This document shows, one piece after another, positions 26,825-35,614 of a DNA stretch of 64,000 nucleotides. The notes under the pieces are model-generated. The model worked only from the letters and a program-made list of their open reading frames with translations. It was not told the DNA's origin and searched no databases. Origin of the DNA: Chloroflexota bacterium (GTDB lineage: Bacteria; Chloroflexota; Anaerolineae; Anaerolineales; Villigracilaceae). The stretch is taken from contig JACPYX010000006.1 in NCBI GenBank assembly GCA_016195815.1, positions 310,001 through 374,000 on the forward strand, written 5' to 3'. The translations under genes were made by a program, and so were the position numbers. Positions within the stretch are counted from its first letter, which is position 1, and the number at the start of each line of letters is the position of its first letter.

Positions 26825-27477
26825 ACACGGACGTACCCGCCTATGGACTTTGGCCGCTGGTTATTATCAACGTAGCCATCTTCGTCATCTTCGCCCTCAG
26901 CTTCTTCAAACCGCGTACCGTGCGCGACTGGCGTTCTTTTGGAGCGTTCTCAGCCTTTCTCATCGCGCTGTTCACCGAAATGTACGGTTTTCCGCTGACC
27001 ATCTACCTGCTCTCCGGCTGGCTCGTAAGCCGCTACCCGGGCATTGACCTCTTGGCGCACAACACCGGGCATTTATGGCAAACGCTGCTGGGCTTGAAAG
27101 GCGACCCTCATTTCACACTGCTTCACTGGTTGAGCGATGGGCTGGTCGGGGGCGGGTTCATTCTAATTGGAGCTGCGTGGCGCATACTCTACCAGGCTCA
27201 ACATACTCATCAGGTTGCTACTGACGGGCCCTATGCCCATTTTCGTCATCCGCAGTATATTGGTTTTATCCTGATCATGCTGGGATTCCTGGTTCAGTGG
27301 CCGACATTGATCACCCTGGTTATGTTTCCCTTTTTGGTCATCATGTATATTCGGCTGTCACACAAGGAAGAAAAAGATTCTCTGGCGCAGTTTGGAGAGA
27401 TATATGCAAAGTATGCCGCCAGAACGCCCGCCTTCCTGCCGCGCTTGCTTCCAGGCGGAACAAATCGAGATTCGTGA
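26821..27477 (+). CDS. ICMT/PEMT-type membrane methyltransferase
   Basis: 218 residues with four to five helices and the family C-terminal motif GPYAHFRHPQYIGFILIMLG followed by KEEKDSLAQFGEIYAKY. The family methylates isoprenylcysteine or phospholipids; the bacterial substrate is unclear. ATGA overlap with the DUF2933 gene points to co-expression. Confidence 0.87.
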   Translation: MNTDVPAYGLWPLVIINVAIFVIFALSFFKPRTVRDWRSFGAFSAFLIALFTEMYGFPLTIYLLSGWLVSRYPGIDLLAHNTGHLWQTLLGLKGDPHFTLLHWLSDGLVGGGFILIGAAWRILYQAQHTHQVATDGPYAHFRHPQYIGFILIMLGFLVQWPTLITLVMFPFLVIMYIRLSHKEEKDSLAQFGEIYAKYAARTPAFLPRLLPGGTNRDS

Positions 27478-27571
27478 CGACGCCGAAGCAATGCGTTCCA
27501 GGTTTCCCGGCTGGCCGTCTTTCCGCGCCGACGGGCAGAAAAAATCGAGAGAGAAACAGAGTTGAGGTAGT

Positions 27572-28234
27572 ATGGTTAAAGAAAATAAATACATTCCCGC
27601 CTTGAGTTTTCGCTGGCTTACGCCGCTGTATGACCCTCTGCTCAAGTGGGGAATGCGCGAGGAAAATTTCAAACGCCGCTTGATCGAACGAGCCGGCGTC
27701 CAGCCTGGTCAACATGTGCTCGATCTGGGCTGCGGCACAGGCACGCTGACGGTCATGCTCAAACAGTCCGCGCCTGAAGCGCACATCACAGGCGTTGATG
27801 GCGATGAAGAAGTGCTTGCTATTGCCAAAACTAAAGCCGAACAAGCCCGCGTTGATATAAAATGGGATTACGGCCTCGCTTATAATCTGCCCTATCCTGA
27901 CCGTTCATTTGACGTGGTCGTGAGCAGTCTCGTCATTCATCACCTGACCAGCGCGGATAAGGTGCGCGCCTTTCAGGAAGTGCGCCGCGTCCTTCGACCC
28001 GCTGGCGGATTCTACATCCTCGATTTTGGCCGGCCCTTTAGCCTTCTTACAAAGATTCAGGGCGCGGTCATGAAAAATCTCGAAGAGGCCGCTGACAACT
28101 TTGGCGGGCGTATCCTGCCCATGTTGAAAGAAGCGGGGTTTGATTCCGCATCCGAAGCCGAACACATGTATACCCTTTTCGGGCCGGTCTGGTTTTATGA
28201 AAGCATCAAAGCGAAAAAGATAGAAGGAGAATAG
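27572..28234 (+). CDS. Class I SAM-dependent methyltransferase (UbiE-like)
   Basis: 220 residues: VLDLGCGTGTLTVML, GVDGDEEVL, the LPYPDRSFDVVVSSLVIHHL acceptor block and RRVLRPAGGFYILDFG. This is the UbiE/COQ5 style of methyltransferase; the neighbourhood does not reveal the substrate. It lies one base before the next gene. Confidence 0.88.
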   Translation: MVKENKYIPALSFRWLTPLYDPLLKWGMREENFKRRLIERAGVQPGQHVLDLGCGTGTLTVMLKQSAPEAHITGVDGDEEVLAIAKTKAEQARVDIKWDYGLAYNLPYPDRSFDVVVSSLVIHHLTSADKVRAFQEVRRVLRPAGGFYILDFGRPFSLLTKIQGAVMKNLEEAADNFGGRILPMLKEAGFDSASEAEHMYTLFGPVWFYESIKAKKIEGE

Positions 28235-28235
28235 T

Positions 28236-29366
28236 ATGTCGGAATCTGATTTGAAGAAAAAATCTGCAACACGCCGAGCAACTCCGCGAACCACGAGTAA
28301 GAAGCCTGCAACTCCACGAACCACGAGCAAGAGAGTTGCGGTTCCGCGAACTGTAAGTAAGAAACCTGCAGTTCCACGAACAAAGAGCACAGCCACTCTG
28401 CTTCCGATGCAGAAGACGCCGCGCCCAATCACATCCTGGCTGTATCCATCTTTGGTTTTGGCATCCTTCTTGCTGGGAATTCTGAGCGGTTACGCGGCTT
28501 GGGGACGCCCGCCGCAAAACACCGCCGCAGTTCAACCTCCTGCCGCGCCCACCGAAGCCGCCAGCAATAACGGCAATGGGATGGATTTTGCGGCCATGAT
28601 GAAACAGGTCAACCCGCCAGAAGGATACAAACTTAACGTTCGCTATGGCGACCTCGGACCGCGCTTGCTGGAAAGCGGCGCGATCAACTACGACGCGTTT
28701 GCCGCAGTGTATCAACAGGCCGGGGATCCATTGACCCCGGCCCAGGTCGGGATAGTGAAGCGGGGAAGCGATGAGCAGATTGTCATCACACCGGAAAATG
28801 CCCATTTCCTGCTCAACTTTTTCTGGGCAGTTGGTCTGGCCAATAAGAATCCGATTCTGACAGAAGGAGCCATGATCCGAAATAGCGGCGGTCAGGTAGA
28901 CCGCTTTGCATCCACAGGCGGATGGACTCTTGGAACAAAACCCGTCACAGAGTTATATGCCGGCACTGAGTTGATCTCATTAACTCCTGAACAACAAGCG
29001 CGGGTGGAAGAGGTGGCTGCGGCTGTATATCGTCCGTGCTGCGATAACCCGACGATTTTCCCTGACTGCAATCACGGCATGGCCATGCTTGGCCTGCTCG
29101 AATTGCTCGCTTCGCAGAATGCCAGCGTTGACGAGATGTTTATAGCGGCCAAATATGCGAACGCTTACTGGTTTCCTCAACAGGCGCTGCAAAGCGCCAT
29201 TTATCTCAAGGCCAAACAGAATATTGATTTTGTTCAGTCCGACCCGCGCGTGGTCATGGGCAAAGAGTTCTTTTCGGCTTCTGGATCGGGCCAGGTCTAT
29301 GCTTCGCTTCAAGCCGGCGGCCTGCTCCCCAAAGCGCCCAGTAACGGCAGCAATTGTGGTAGTTAA
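28236..29366 (+). CDS. Anchored protein with basic N-terminal repeats, unknown function
   Basis: 376 residues. The first 60 contain repeats of the kind TPRTTSKKPA / VPRTVSKKPA, coded by ~30-base DNA repeats (28275-28395). Then come one helix (YPSLVLASFLLGILSGYAAWG), a linker and a large extracytoplasmic domain with PCCDNPTIFPDCNHGMAML near residue 265, a possible metal or cofactor site. I do not recognise the family. It may be linked with the small repeat protein 24 bases downstream, which shares the Lys-rich repeat style. Confidence 0.75.
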   Translation: MSESDLKKKSATRRATPRTTSKKPATPRTTSKRVAVPRTVSKKPAVPRTKSTATLLPMQKTPRPITSWLYPSLVLASFLLGILSGYAAWGRPPQNTAAVQPPAAPTEAASNNGNGMDFAAMMKQVNPPEGYKLNVRYGDLGPRLLESGAINYDAFAAVYQQAGDPLTPAQVGIVKRGSDEQIVITPENAHFLLNFFWAVGLANKNPILTEGAMIRNSGGQVDRFASTGGWTLGTKPVTELYAGTELISLTPEQQARVEEVAAAVYRPCCDNPTIFPDCNHGMAMLGLLELLASQNASVDEMFIAAKYANAYWFPQQALQSAIYLKAKQNIDFVQSDPRVVMGKEFFSASGSGQVYASLQAGGLLPKAPSNGSNCGS

Positions 29367-29390
29367 TTTTACAAATGAATGGAGAAGATG

Positions 29391-29669
29391 ATGAGTAATA
29401 AACCTGCAAAGACCAGCAAGAAACCCGCAAAAATCAGTAAGAAACCTGAAAAGATCAGCAAGAAACCCGAGAAGAAAAAACAAAAGGATTGGCCGGTAGT
29501 CGTCTACATTTGGGCATTTGGGCTTGGCTTTCTCAGCTATCTTGTTGCAGAGGCTGTTTTTCGTACTTCACAGCCGCACCCCATTCACTGGCTATCCGGG
29601 CTGGTTGGCGGAATCGTTGGTATCGGCATAGGCTGGCTGTGGTTCCGCTGGCGCGGCGATGTCTTTTAG
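29391..29669 (+). CDS. Small membrane protein with Lys-Pro repeats
   Basis: 92 residues: an N-terminal run of ISKKPEK-type repeats (~3-30) followed by two helices (VVYIWAFGLGFLSYLVAEAV and GLVGGIVGIGIGWLWF). GGAG 6 bases before ATG 29391 sets the start. The repeat resembles that of the upstream protein; both could bind an acidic partner or the lipid surface. Function unknown. Confidence 0.65.
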   Translation: MSNKPAKTSKKPAKISKKPEKISKKPEKKKQKDWPVVVYIWAFGLGFLSYLVAEAVFRTSQPHPIHWLSGLVGGIVGIGIGWLWFRWRGDVF

Positions 29670-29705
29670 ATCAAGATATTATCTTGCGGCGAGGAGAAAC
29701 TGGAC

Positions 29706-30575
29706 ATGTGGGCTTTTTTAGCCCTTGGCGCGGCGGTGTTGACATCCTTCAACCCCATCCTCTACAAACGAATGTTGAAAGATGCAGACCCGATCATCGT
29801 GGTGTGGGCAGTTACTTTGCTTTCCCTGCCATTGCTCGCTCTGTTTACATTTGCGTTCACGCCGCGATTTCCGGCCTTTGATTGGTTATTCGTCGTTGGC
29901 GTGATGGGTTCGGCAATATTCAATGTAGTCGCGCAAGTTGCTTCCACACGGGCGCTGAAATTAGCAGACGCGTCGTTCGTTACGCCTCTTCTAATTTTCA
30001 GCCCGGTGTTCACTGTGTTGATTTCCGCTCTCTTTTTAGATGAGATACCTTCGGCGCGAGGCTTGGCAGGCGTGGGCTTGGTGCTGATCGGGGCGTATTG
30101 GCTGAATCGCGGTTCAGAGGCTGGCTGGCTTGCTCCTTTCAAGTCGCTGGCGTTCACACCCGGTGTCACGCTTGTTTTACTGGCAGGCTTGCTGTGGGCC
30201 ATTACGCCGCTGTTTGAAAAAACAGCCATTCTGCACACGAACCCGGAAAGCCCACGCTTCACAGCCTTCATGGCAACCGCATTCCTGACCCTTCTGCTTA
30301 CTCCATGGGTTATGGCGCGAGGCAAATCTGTTATCACCAAGCTGTCTCTGCATCGCCGGGAATTATTTTTTGCGGGATTAATAGCGGGTATTGCGCCTGT
30401 GTTAGCCTACACCGCTTATAGTCTCGGGCTTGTCGGATACGTGACAACACTTTTTAAACTCAGTACGTTATTGACCGTGATCTGGAGTTTCTACTTTCTC
30501 AAAGAGCATGGATTGGCGCAACGCCTGCCTGGTTCGCTGGTGATGGTTATGGGTGCGATCCTTATCGCTGTTTGA
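29706..30575 (+). CDS. EamA/DMT-family transporter
   Basis: 289 residues with ten helices in two EamA repeats, including ASTRALKLADASFVTPLL and the C-terminal LLTVIWSFYFLKEHG. These are drug/metabolite exporters; the substrate is unknown. Together with the stretch to 30945 (no supported gene; regulon site E) it separates the two respiratory blocks. Confidence 0.88.
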   Translation: MWAFLALGAAVLTSFNPILYKRMLKDADPIIVVWAVTLLSLPLLALFTFAFTPRFPAFDWLFVVGVMGSAIFNVVAQVASTRALKLADASFVTPLLIFSPVFTVLISALFLDEIPSARGLAGVGLVLIGAYWLNRGSEAGWLAPFKSLAFTPGVTLVLLAGLLWAITPLFEKTAILHTNPESPRFTAFMATAFLTLLLTPWVMARGKSVITKLSLHRRELFFAGLIAGIAPVLAYTAYSLGLVGYVTTLFKLSTLLTVIWSFYFLKEHGLAQRLPGSLVMVMGAILIAV

Positions 30576-30826
30576 ATCCGCGCATCAGTCCAATGAACGC
30601 GGCGATCGTTTTGGAACACATTGCGATTATGGATGAAAAACCCACCAGCTTTATGTTGCAAAAACTGCTTGTGGATGCAGGCTAAGGTGGGAAGAATTAT
30701 CTCAGTCATCCATCGCGGCAGGCGAGATCGCGTACCCAAGCCGTCAAGACAATGCGCAACACGCTGGTTGGAAAAACGAATCTTAATTTGTCACGCCCTG
30801 GTCATATCCAGAATGTGACATTTTAC

Positions 30827-30894
30827 ACAAGCAAAAATACCCATTCAATGATGCTACAAATAGCGCTGGACGGATTGCAAAAGACTCCTATACT
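30827..30894 (+). promoter_or_regulatory. Regulon promoter, site E (DoxX-like gene)
   Basis: The inverted repeat ACAAGCA-AAAA-TACCCAT (30827-30844) is the weakest right arm of the set. 44 bases (one less than elsewhere) lead to the -10 TATACT (30889-30894). The 25 bases before it match those before site F almost exactly. Confidence 0.55.
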
Positions 30895-30945
30895 TGGGGG
30901 TGATCGAACAAAATAAACGAACTTAAAAAAAGGAGACAATAAATC

Positions 30946-31578
30946 ATGACAGTATCTAAAGATAAAGCAACATTAAATCAGACGAAATCGAAGCTACAGG
31001 CGCTCCGCGAGCAGCCCACCCTGGCAATGACCGCGTTCCTGGTTTTACAGATGATCCTGGGATTTGAGTGGCTTTGGTCGGGACTCGGCAAGGTCATCAT
31101 GCCGGAGGGTTTTCCGGCTTCTCTTCCCGGGCAGTTGGAAGCGATGATGGATGGCGCGCCTGCCTGGTACGCAAACTTCCTGAGCGGTTTCGTGATCCCC
31201 AACTCGACGCTCTTTGCTTACGTGATCGAGTATGCCGAAATTTTGATCGGGATCGCTTTCCTCTTCGGACCCCTTATCTGGTTCTTTGTCTGGAATCGTA
31301 TGCCTGGTTTCATAAAGTCGGCTTTATTTTCCCTGACGGCCGCGGCAGCCATCGGCGGCTTTTTCATGGCGGTTAATTTCCACTTTGCCGCGGGGGCGGC
31401 TCACCCGTGGCTTTTGCCGACCGACGGCCTAGAAGAAAGCGTTGATTTCGACAGCATGGTGGCGGCAATGCAAATTGTCATTGCTTGGGTGTACATCGTC
31501 GCTTTCGGCTATCTGCGGCAGGAAACCCTTGCGTCGGGCCGCATCGCTTCGTCGGTGAAACAAGCGCCTGCGGCCTAA
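30946..31578 (+). CDS. DoxX-like membrane protein
   Basis: 210 residues, about five helices with the DoxX-type blocks FEWLWSGLGKVIMP, YAEILIGIAFLFG and NFHFAAGAAHPW. DoxX/DoxD proteins include a subunit of thiosulfate:quinone oxidoreductase, but many have other or unknown roles, so I leave the reaction open. AAAGGAG upstream. It is a single-gene unit controlled from site E. Confidence 0.78.
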   Translation: MTVSKDKATLNQTKSKLQALREQPTLAMTAFLVLQMILGFEWLWSGLGKVIMPEGFPASLPGQLEAMMDGAPAWYANFLSGFVIPNSTLFAYVIEYAEILIGIAFLFGPLIWFFVWNRMPGFIKSALFSLTAAAAIGGFFMAVNFHFAAGAAHPWLLPTDGLEESVDFDSMVAAMQIVIAWVYIVAFGYLRQETLASGRIASSVKQAPAA

Positions 31579-31764
31579 CAGGAATATAAATAAAACCCCT
31601 GGAAAATTCTAGCGGACTTTCCAACCCGTCTACGAGATGACGCGGCCCGAGCGATGAAACTGCCCGGCCGCGTCACATTTCCGGATGAGAGTGGGCGAAA
31701 TGAATCGCAATTTATTATGAGCAATAGGCATGAATTTAGTCATATCCAGAGCCTGACATTTTGC

Positions 31765-31833
31765 ACAAGCCAAAATGCTTATATTAGGATACGATAAACG
31801 GCGCTTAGGACTCCTGATTCAAAGCCATACAAT
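31765..31833 (+). promoter_or_regulatory. Regulon promoter, site F (cytochrome b)
   Basis: The inverted repeat ACAAGCC-AAAA-TGCTTAT (31765-31782), 21 bases, -35 CTTAGG, 18 bases, -10 TACAAT (31828-31833). The segment between repeat and -35 is nearly the same as at site G. Confidence 0.7.
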
Positions 31834-31869
31834 GAGGAAGATTAAATAAGAATTTTCAGGAGGCTCTTT

Positions 31870-32940
31870 ATGAAGACCACCGCGTCACAACAACGGCCAC
31901 CTCAACGGGAAACGTTTAGCGAATGGCTGGTCGAACGCACAGGTTGGAAAGGGTTGACCTACCCCGTGCCTGCCCACGCAAATAAGATCTGGTATTTGCT
32001 GGGCGGTATTTCGTTTGTGGGGTTTCTGATTTTGTTTGCCACCGGCATTTATATGGCTCAGTTCTACAACGCCCAGCCGAGTGAAGCCCGGCAAAGCGTC
32101 GTGTATTTGATTACCGGCGTTCCGTTGGGCGAATTGATCCGCTCCATTCATTTCTGGACGGCGCAAATCGTCACTGCAACAGTGATCCTGCATTTCCTGA
32201 GAATTCTGTTCACTGCTGCGTATAAGAAGCCGCGCGAACTCAACTGGTTCATCGGGCTTGGTTTATTATTGGTCACGTTTGGCGCAGTCTATACCGGCTC
32301 GGCGCTCAAATACGACCAGGAAGGCGTGGAAGCGCTTCAACATGCCACAGACGCAGGCGGATTAATGGGAGCGCTGGGCGCTTTCTTTAGTTCGGAATTC
32401 AGCCGCAGTGTTTCATTGTTAACCCGCTTCTTCACAGTTCACACATCAATTCTTCCGTTGGCATTCGCGGCGCTGATCGGCATACATATCTATCTGATCA
32501 ATCAGCACGGCATCTCTCCCAAGGTCGACGCAGACGCAACTGCCCACAATACCAAGGGCGAGGGCGAATCGCGCTTTGACGTTCATCTGCGAAGCATGGC
32601 TGGTTACGGCCTGCTTCTCTTCGCAATCGTTCTGATTCTTGGCCTGTTCTTCCCAGCCCCGCTTGGACAGCCCGGCATACCCGGCGAGGAATTAACCAAG
32701 CCCTGGTGGATGTTCGTCTGGCTTTTCCCGGCTGAGGCGGCGTGGGGCGCGTGGGCATTGATCATCATCCCGTCCATCCTGGCTGGTCTCCTGTTCCTCG
32801 TCCCAATTGTTGACCGCAGTCCGTATCTCAGCCCGCTGAAAAGAAAATGGGTGTTGATCCTAGCCGGCATCATTCTGCTGGTCATTATCGTCAGCGGAGT
32901 TGTTGCAACATTACAACCCGTCTCCGGTCATCTTAAATGA
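31870..32940 (+). CDS. Cytochrome b of a bc-type complex, atypical
   Basis: 356 residues, seven or eight helices. The four heme-binding histidines are present in two helices: SIHFWTAQIVTATVILHFLR and RFFTVHTSILPLAFAALIGIHIYL. GSALKYDQEG matches the cd-helix region. The C-terminal part has KPWWMFVWLFP where quinol-oxidising cytochrome b has PEWY, so the Glu used in Qo-site proton transfer is absent. No Rieske or cytochrome c1 gene adjoins. AGGAGGCT before the ATG sets the start. Confidence 0.9.
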   Translation: MKTTASQQRPPQRETFSEWLVERTGWKGLTYPVPAHANKIWYLLGGISFVGFLILFATGIYMAQFYNAQPSEARQSVVYLITGVPLGELIRSIHFWTAQIVTATVILHFLRILFTAAYKKPRELNWFIGLGLLLVTFGAVYTGSALKYDQEGVEALQHATDAGGLMGALGAFFSSEFSRSVSLLTRFFTVHTSILPLAFAALIGIHIYLINQHGISPKVDADATAHNTKGEGESRFDVHLRSMAGYGLLLFAIVLILGLFFPAPLGQPGIPGEELTKPWWMFVWLFPAEAAWGAWALIIIPSILAGLLFLVPIVDRSPYLSPLKRKWVLILAGIILLVIIVSGVVATLQPVSGHLK

Positions 32941-33377
32941 TTTATGTTATGAAAACGACCCTCTCGAGAGTTTTTTGACCGTTGACTCTTGGCCTTCATG
33001 CTCTCTCGCGCTTGATGCCCGCTCTTCCCTTATGCTGTGTCGTTGAGCACGGGCAATCTTCACAGCACACAATCATTTCTTCTTCTGGTCAGATAAACGC
33101 TCAGCCCATGGTAGCCAGCGCAAAACTACCAGGACTGAGCGCGTTTCAAGCCACCGCTGTTGGTCAATTTGATCGTTGCACTTGCCCTTTGAGCGCAGTA
33201 AGTATGCCTGTGTGAGTAATTGAAATAATGACAGACTGTCTGCACGTCTCAAATAGGACCTTGAGCCTTTCATGACAGGCAAGATTGCATGTCCAAAAAT
33301 GGATATATGGTATTCTGTTCGGAATATATGGATATCATTCTGTCAGGCCCTGATGATGACCGAACCTGATGATTTAA
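32941..33377. other. Gene-poor stretch with short direct repeats
   Basis: No ORF has support. A Ser/Lys-rich minus-strand frame (33073-33282) could be a decayed transposase fragment, but I cannot show it. Two near-copies of GGATATATGG...ATTCTGT lie at 33302-33350. Confidence 0.35.
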
Positions 33378-33446
33378 ATAAGCAGAAATGCTTATTGTGC
33401 CATGCGATAAACGGCGCTTAGGAGTCTTCAAGCAAAGTTCTACAAT
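33378..33446 (+). promoter_or_regulatory. Regulon promoter, site G (perfect repeat)
   Basis: ATAAGCA-GAAA-TGCTTAT (33378-33395) has perfect arms and is the best match to the consensus. Then 21 bases, CTTAGG, 18 bases, -10 TACAAT (33441-33446). It lies upstream of the small ORFs at 33538 and 33743 and the Lgt/Sdh genes. Confidence 0.75.
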
Positions 33447-33537
33447 GAGACATATTACACAATATCTGATTTTGATTATTGAAGCACAAGAAGCTGCAAT
33501 AAGTCAAGATAATAAATCAAATATGAAGGGAAAGTAA

Positions 33538-33699
33538 ATGACAAAAAATGCAACAACTCGGTTGGGGATACAAACAGACAAACGGGTAAATGACATCGCG
33601 ATGGAATCCTGGCGTGTTGTTGGGTTTCCTGGGCTCTGCTACCGTTTCTCAATAGTCAGAGGAGCAAAGGCAGTGCCATATATGAGATCGCAAGTTTAG
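33538..33699 (+). CDS. Short ORF downstream of site G
   Basis: 53 codons with AAGGGAAAG just before the ATG. The first 25 residues (TKNATTRLGIQTDKRVNDIA) look protein-like; the rest reads better in a neighbouring frame (GFLGSATVSQ), so a frameshift after codon ~30 is possible. No family is recognised. Confidence 0.35.
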   Translation: MTKNATTRLGIQTDKRVNDIAMESWRVVGFPGLCYRFSIVRGAKAVPYMRSQV

Positions 33700-33742
33700 G
33701 TTTTCGTATGAGCATTAAACGGGCCTGCCAGAGAGGAGAGTC

Positions 33743-33943
33743 ATGTTGAGACGATTTGCAAGTCGCTTTGATGATATGGTTCTTGCCCTCGTGATCTGGA
33801 TGTGCACTCTTCCTCTGGTAGGCCTGTTGGTTTTCCCGTTCTTCGGATTGAAGATCAGTCTCCTGGTTGCAACGGGGTTGCTGATTGCCATTCTGGTTGT
33901 TTGTGCGGGCATCTGCTCTTGGAAAATATTTAATAAGTCGTGA
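33743..33943 (+). CDS. Small membrane protein
   Basis: 66 residues, two hydrophobic helices (MVLALVIWMCTLPLVGLLVF and a second one ending CAGICSWKIF). No family is recognised. GAGGAG lies 8 bases before the ATG. It is followed after 14 bases by lgt. Confidence 0.6.
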   Translation: MLRRFASRFDDMVLALVIWMCTLPLVGLLVFPFFGLKISLLVATGLLIAILVVCAGICSWKIFNKS

Positions 33944-33957
33944 GGTTTCAGACAATT

Positions 33958-34749
33958 ATGTTTACAATTTCCATTGATCCAATCATCTTCAACATCGGTC
34001 ACTTCGCTGTGCGTTGGTATAGTTTGATTCTGACATTTGCAATCATCGTTGGCGTCTGGTTGACGGCGCGTGAGGCCGAACGCAAGGGCTTTAAGAAGGA
34101 TGATGTTTACGATGCCGCCGTCTGGATCGTCGTCGGCGGATTGATCGGGGCGCGCTTGTTCCATGTGCTCGACCATTGGTCACATGAATACGCGGCCAAT
34201 CCCATCCGCGTGTTCTACATCTGGGAGGGCGGGCTGGCGATCTGGGGTGCGATCCTCGGTGGGCTGGTAGCAGGTGCTGCGATTGCCTGGCGGCGCGGCT
34301 GGCGCTTTCCCAAATTCCTGGATGCGGCCGCGCCGGGCCTGGTACTCGCGCAGGCCATTGGACGCATTGCATGTGTAATTACCGGCGATGCAATGGGCAA
34401 GCCAACCACCGGCCCGTTCGGATTTGCCTACACCAGCCCGAATGCGATGGTGCCTCAACTCGGCGTATACTATACACCGATGCCTGTTTATGAACTTGTG
34501 ATCAACGTTGGGATTTTCGCCCTGCTCTGGCAATTGCGGAAACGCAACTGGCCGGACGGGAGGCTGTTCCTCGTCTATTTGACTCTCTACAGCCTCGAAC
34601 GTTTCTTCCTGGCCTTCACCAGTTCATATCAAATCCTTGCTTTCGGAATGACACAATCACAGATCGTTGCCCTACTTGGGTTTGTGATTGGCCTGGCTTT
34701 GCTGGTATGGATGCCGCGCGGGTTGGACGCGCGTCCGCGCGAGGCCTGA
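33958..34749 (+). CDS. lgt: Prolipoprotein diacylglyceryl transferase
   Basis: 263 residues, seven helices, with GGLIGARLFHVLDHW, the signature-like AQAIGRIACVITGDAMG, and YTPMPVYELVINV. Lgt adds diacylglycerol to lipoprotein cysteines, and many lipoproteins are seen in this window. Compared with the usual GRxGNFxNGE loop, Asn and Glu are changed, but the Arg is kept. GAGG before ATG 33958 supports the start. The divergent copy is at 20506. Confidence 0.85.
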   Translation: MFTISIDPIIFNIGHFAVRWYSLILTFAIIVGVWLTAREAERKGFKKDDVYDAAVWIVVGGLIGARLFHVLDHWSHEYAANPIRVFYIWEGGLAIWGAILGGLVAGAAIAWRRGWRFPKFLDAAAPGLVLAQAIGRIACVITGDAMGKPTTGPFGFAYTSPNAMVPQLGVYYTPMPVYELVINVGIFALLWQLRKRNWPDGRLFLVYLTLYSLERFFLAFTSSYQILAFGMTQSQIVALLGFVIGLALLVWMPRGLDARPREA

Positions 34750-34788
34750 GAAAAGGCCTGTTTGACCGAAGCCATCAAGAGGTCTAAT

Positions 34789-35193
34789 ATGAATGTAAAA
34801 GCAACAATGACAAACCTGGTCAAATATCGCGGGCTGGAAGGACAGTGGAGTTTCATCCTGCACCGCCTGACGGGATTGGGTGTTCTGGCGTTTCTGATTT
34901 TTCATGTATTGGATACGTCCACGGTTTTCTTTTTTCCATCCTTGTATGCGGATGCGATCGGGCTGTATCGAACCGTGCCTTTCATGATCGGCGAAATCTT
35001 TCTTGTCTTCAGTGTGATCTATCACGGCGTGAACGGAGCCAGAATCGCTATCCTGGACCTGTACCTGGTGAAGAACTGGGAAATCAAATTTCAGCGCAAC
35101 TCAGTTCTCTGGACGCTGGTGATCGCTATTGTGTTGTGGCTTCCTGCGGCGTTCGTTATGGGACGCAACGTGCTGGAGAAATTGGGTATCTAA
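34789..35193 (+). CDS. sdhC: Succinate dehydrogenase cytochrome b subunit (SdhC-like)
   Basis: 134 residues, three helices. WSFILHRLTGLGVLAFLIFH and the later VIYHGVNGARIAI carry the conserved Arg and heme-b histidines. ATG 34789 has AGAGG upstream. It overlaps no gene and is directly followed by the SdhD-like gene. No sdhA or sdhB is in this window. Confidence 0.85.
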   Translation: MNVKATMTNLVKYRGLEGQWSFILHRLTGLGVLAFLIFHVLDTSTVFFFPSLYADAIGLYRTVPFMIGEIFLVFSVIYHGVNGARIAILDLYLVKNWEIKFQRNSVLWTLVIAIVLWLPAAFVMGRNVLEKLGI

Positions 35194-35194
35194 A

Positions 35195-35563
35195 ATGACC
35201 CGCTTGATTGCTTTTCCAAAGAATTTTGAAATAACAGCCTGGAAATGGATGCGTTACAGCGGCCTTCTGCTCATCCCGCTGGCTTGGGGCCACGTATTGA
35301 TCCAGGATGTGTTGGTGGGCGTGGACCGCATTGACCTGAATTACGTTTCGATGCGTTGGGCTTATCTCGGCTGGCGCGCCTACGACCTCTTCCTGCTGGT
35401 GTTTGCTCTGGCGCATGGCATCAATGGCCTGCGGCAGGTTGTTTTGGATTTTCTCTCGACCAGAAAGAATATCCGCTGGTTGAATCAAACACTGCTTGCG
35501 TTATGGCTTGTGCTGGTGCTGGCAGGCATTGCCGCTCTTGTGGGCGGCGTGCGGAAACCCTAA
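35195..35563 (+). CDS. sdhD: Succinate dehydrogenase membrane anchor (SdhD-like)
   Basis: 122 residues with three helices. Conserved points are the WKWMRYSGLLLIPLAWGHVL block and FALAHGINGLRQVVLDF. It begins 1 base after the SdhC-like stop, so the two form one unit. The catalytic subunits must be encoded elsewhere. Confidence 0.83.
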   Translation: MTRLIAFPKNFEITAWKWMRYSGLLLIPLAWGHVLIQDVLVGVDRIDLNYVSMRWAYLGWRAYDLFLLVFALAHGINGLRQVVLDFLSTRKNIRWLNQTLLALWLVLVLAGIAALVGGVRKP

Positions 35564-35614
35564 ACAAGATTGGTAGAGTAATGGATATTGAAGAAAAACA
35601 ATAAGGAGAAAAAA

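Noticed and set aside
28275-28395. CRISPR-like repeats
   Set aside because: The repeats are in-frame codon repeats of a protein, without spacers of constant length.
33073-33282. Transposase remnant on the minus strand
   Set aside because: A vague resemblance only; no terminal repeats or catalytic residues are visible.
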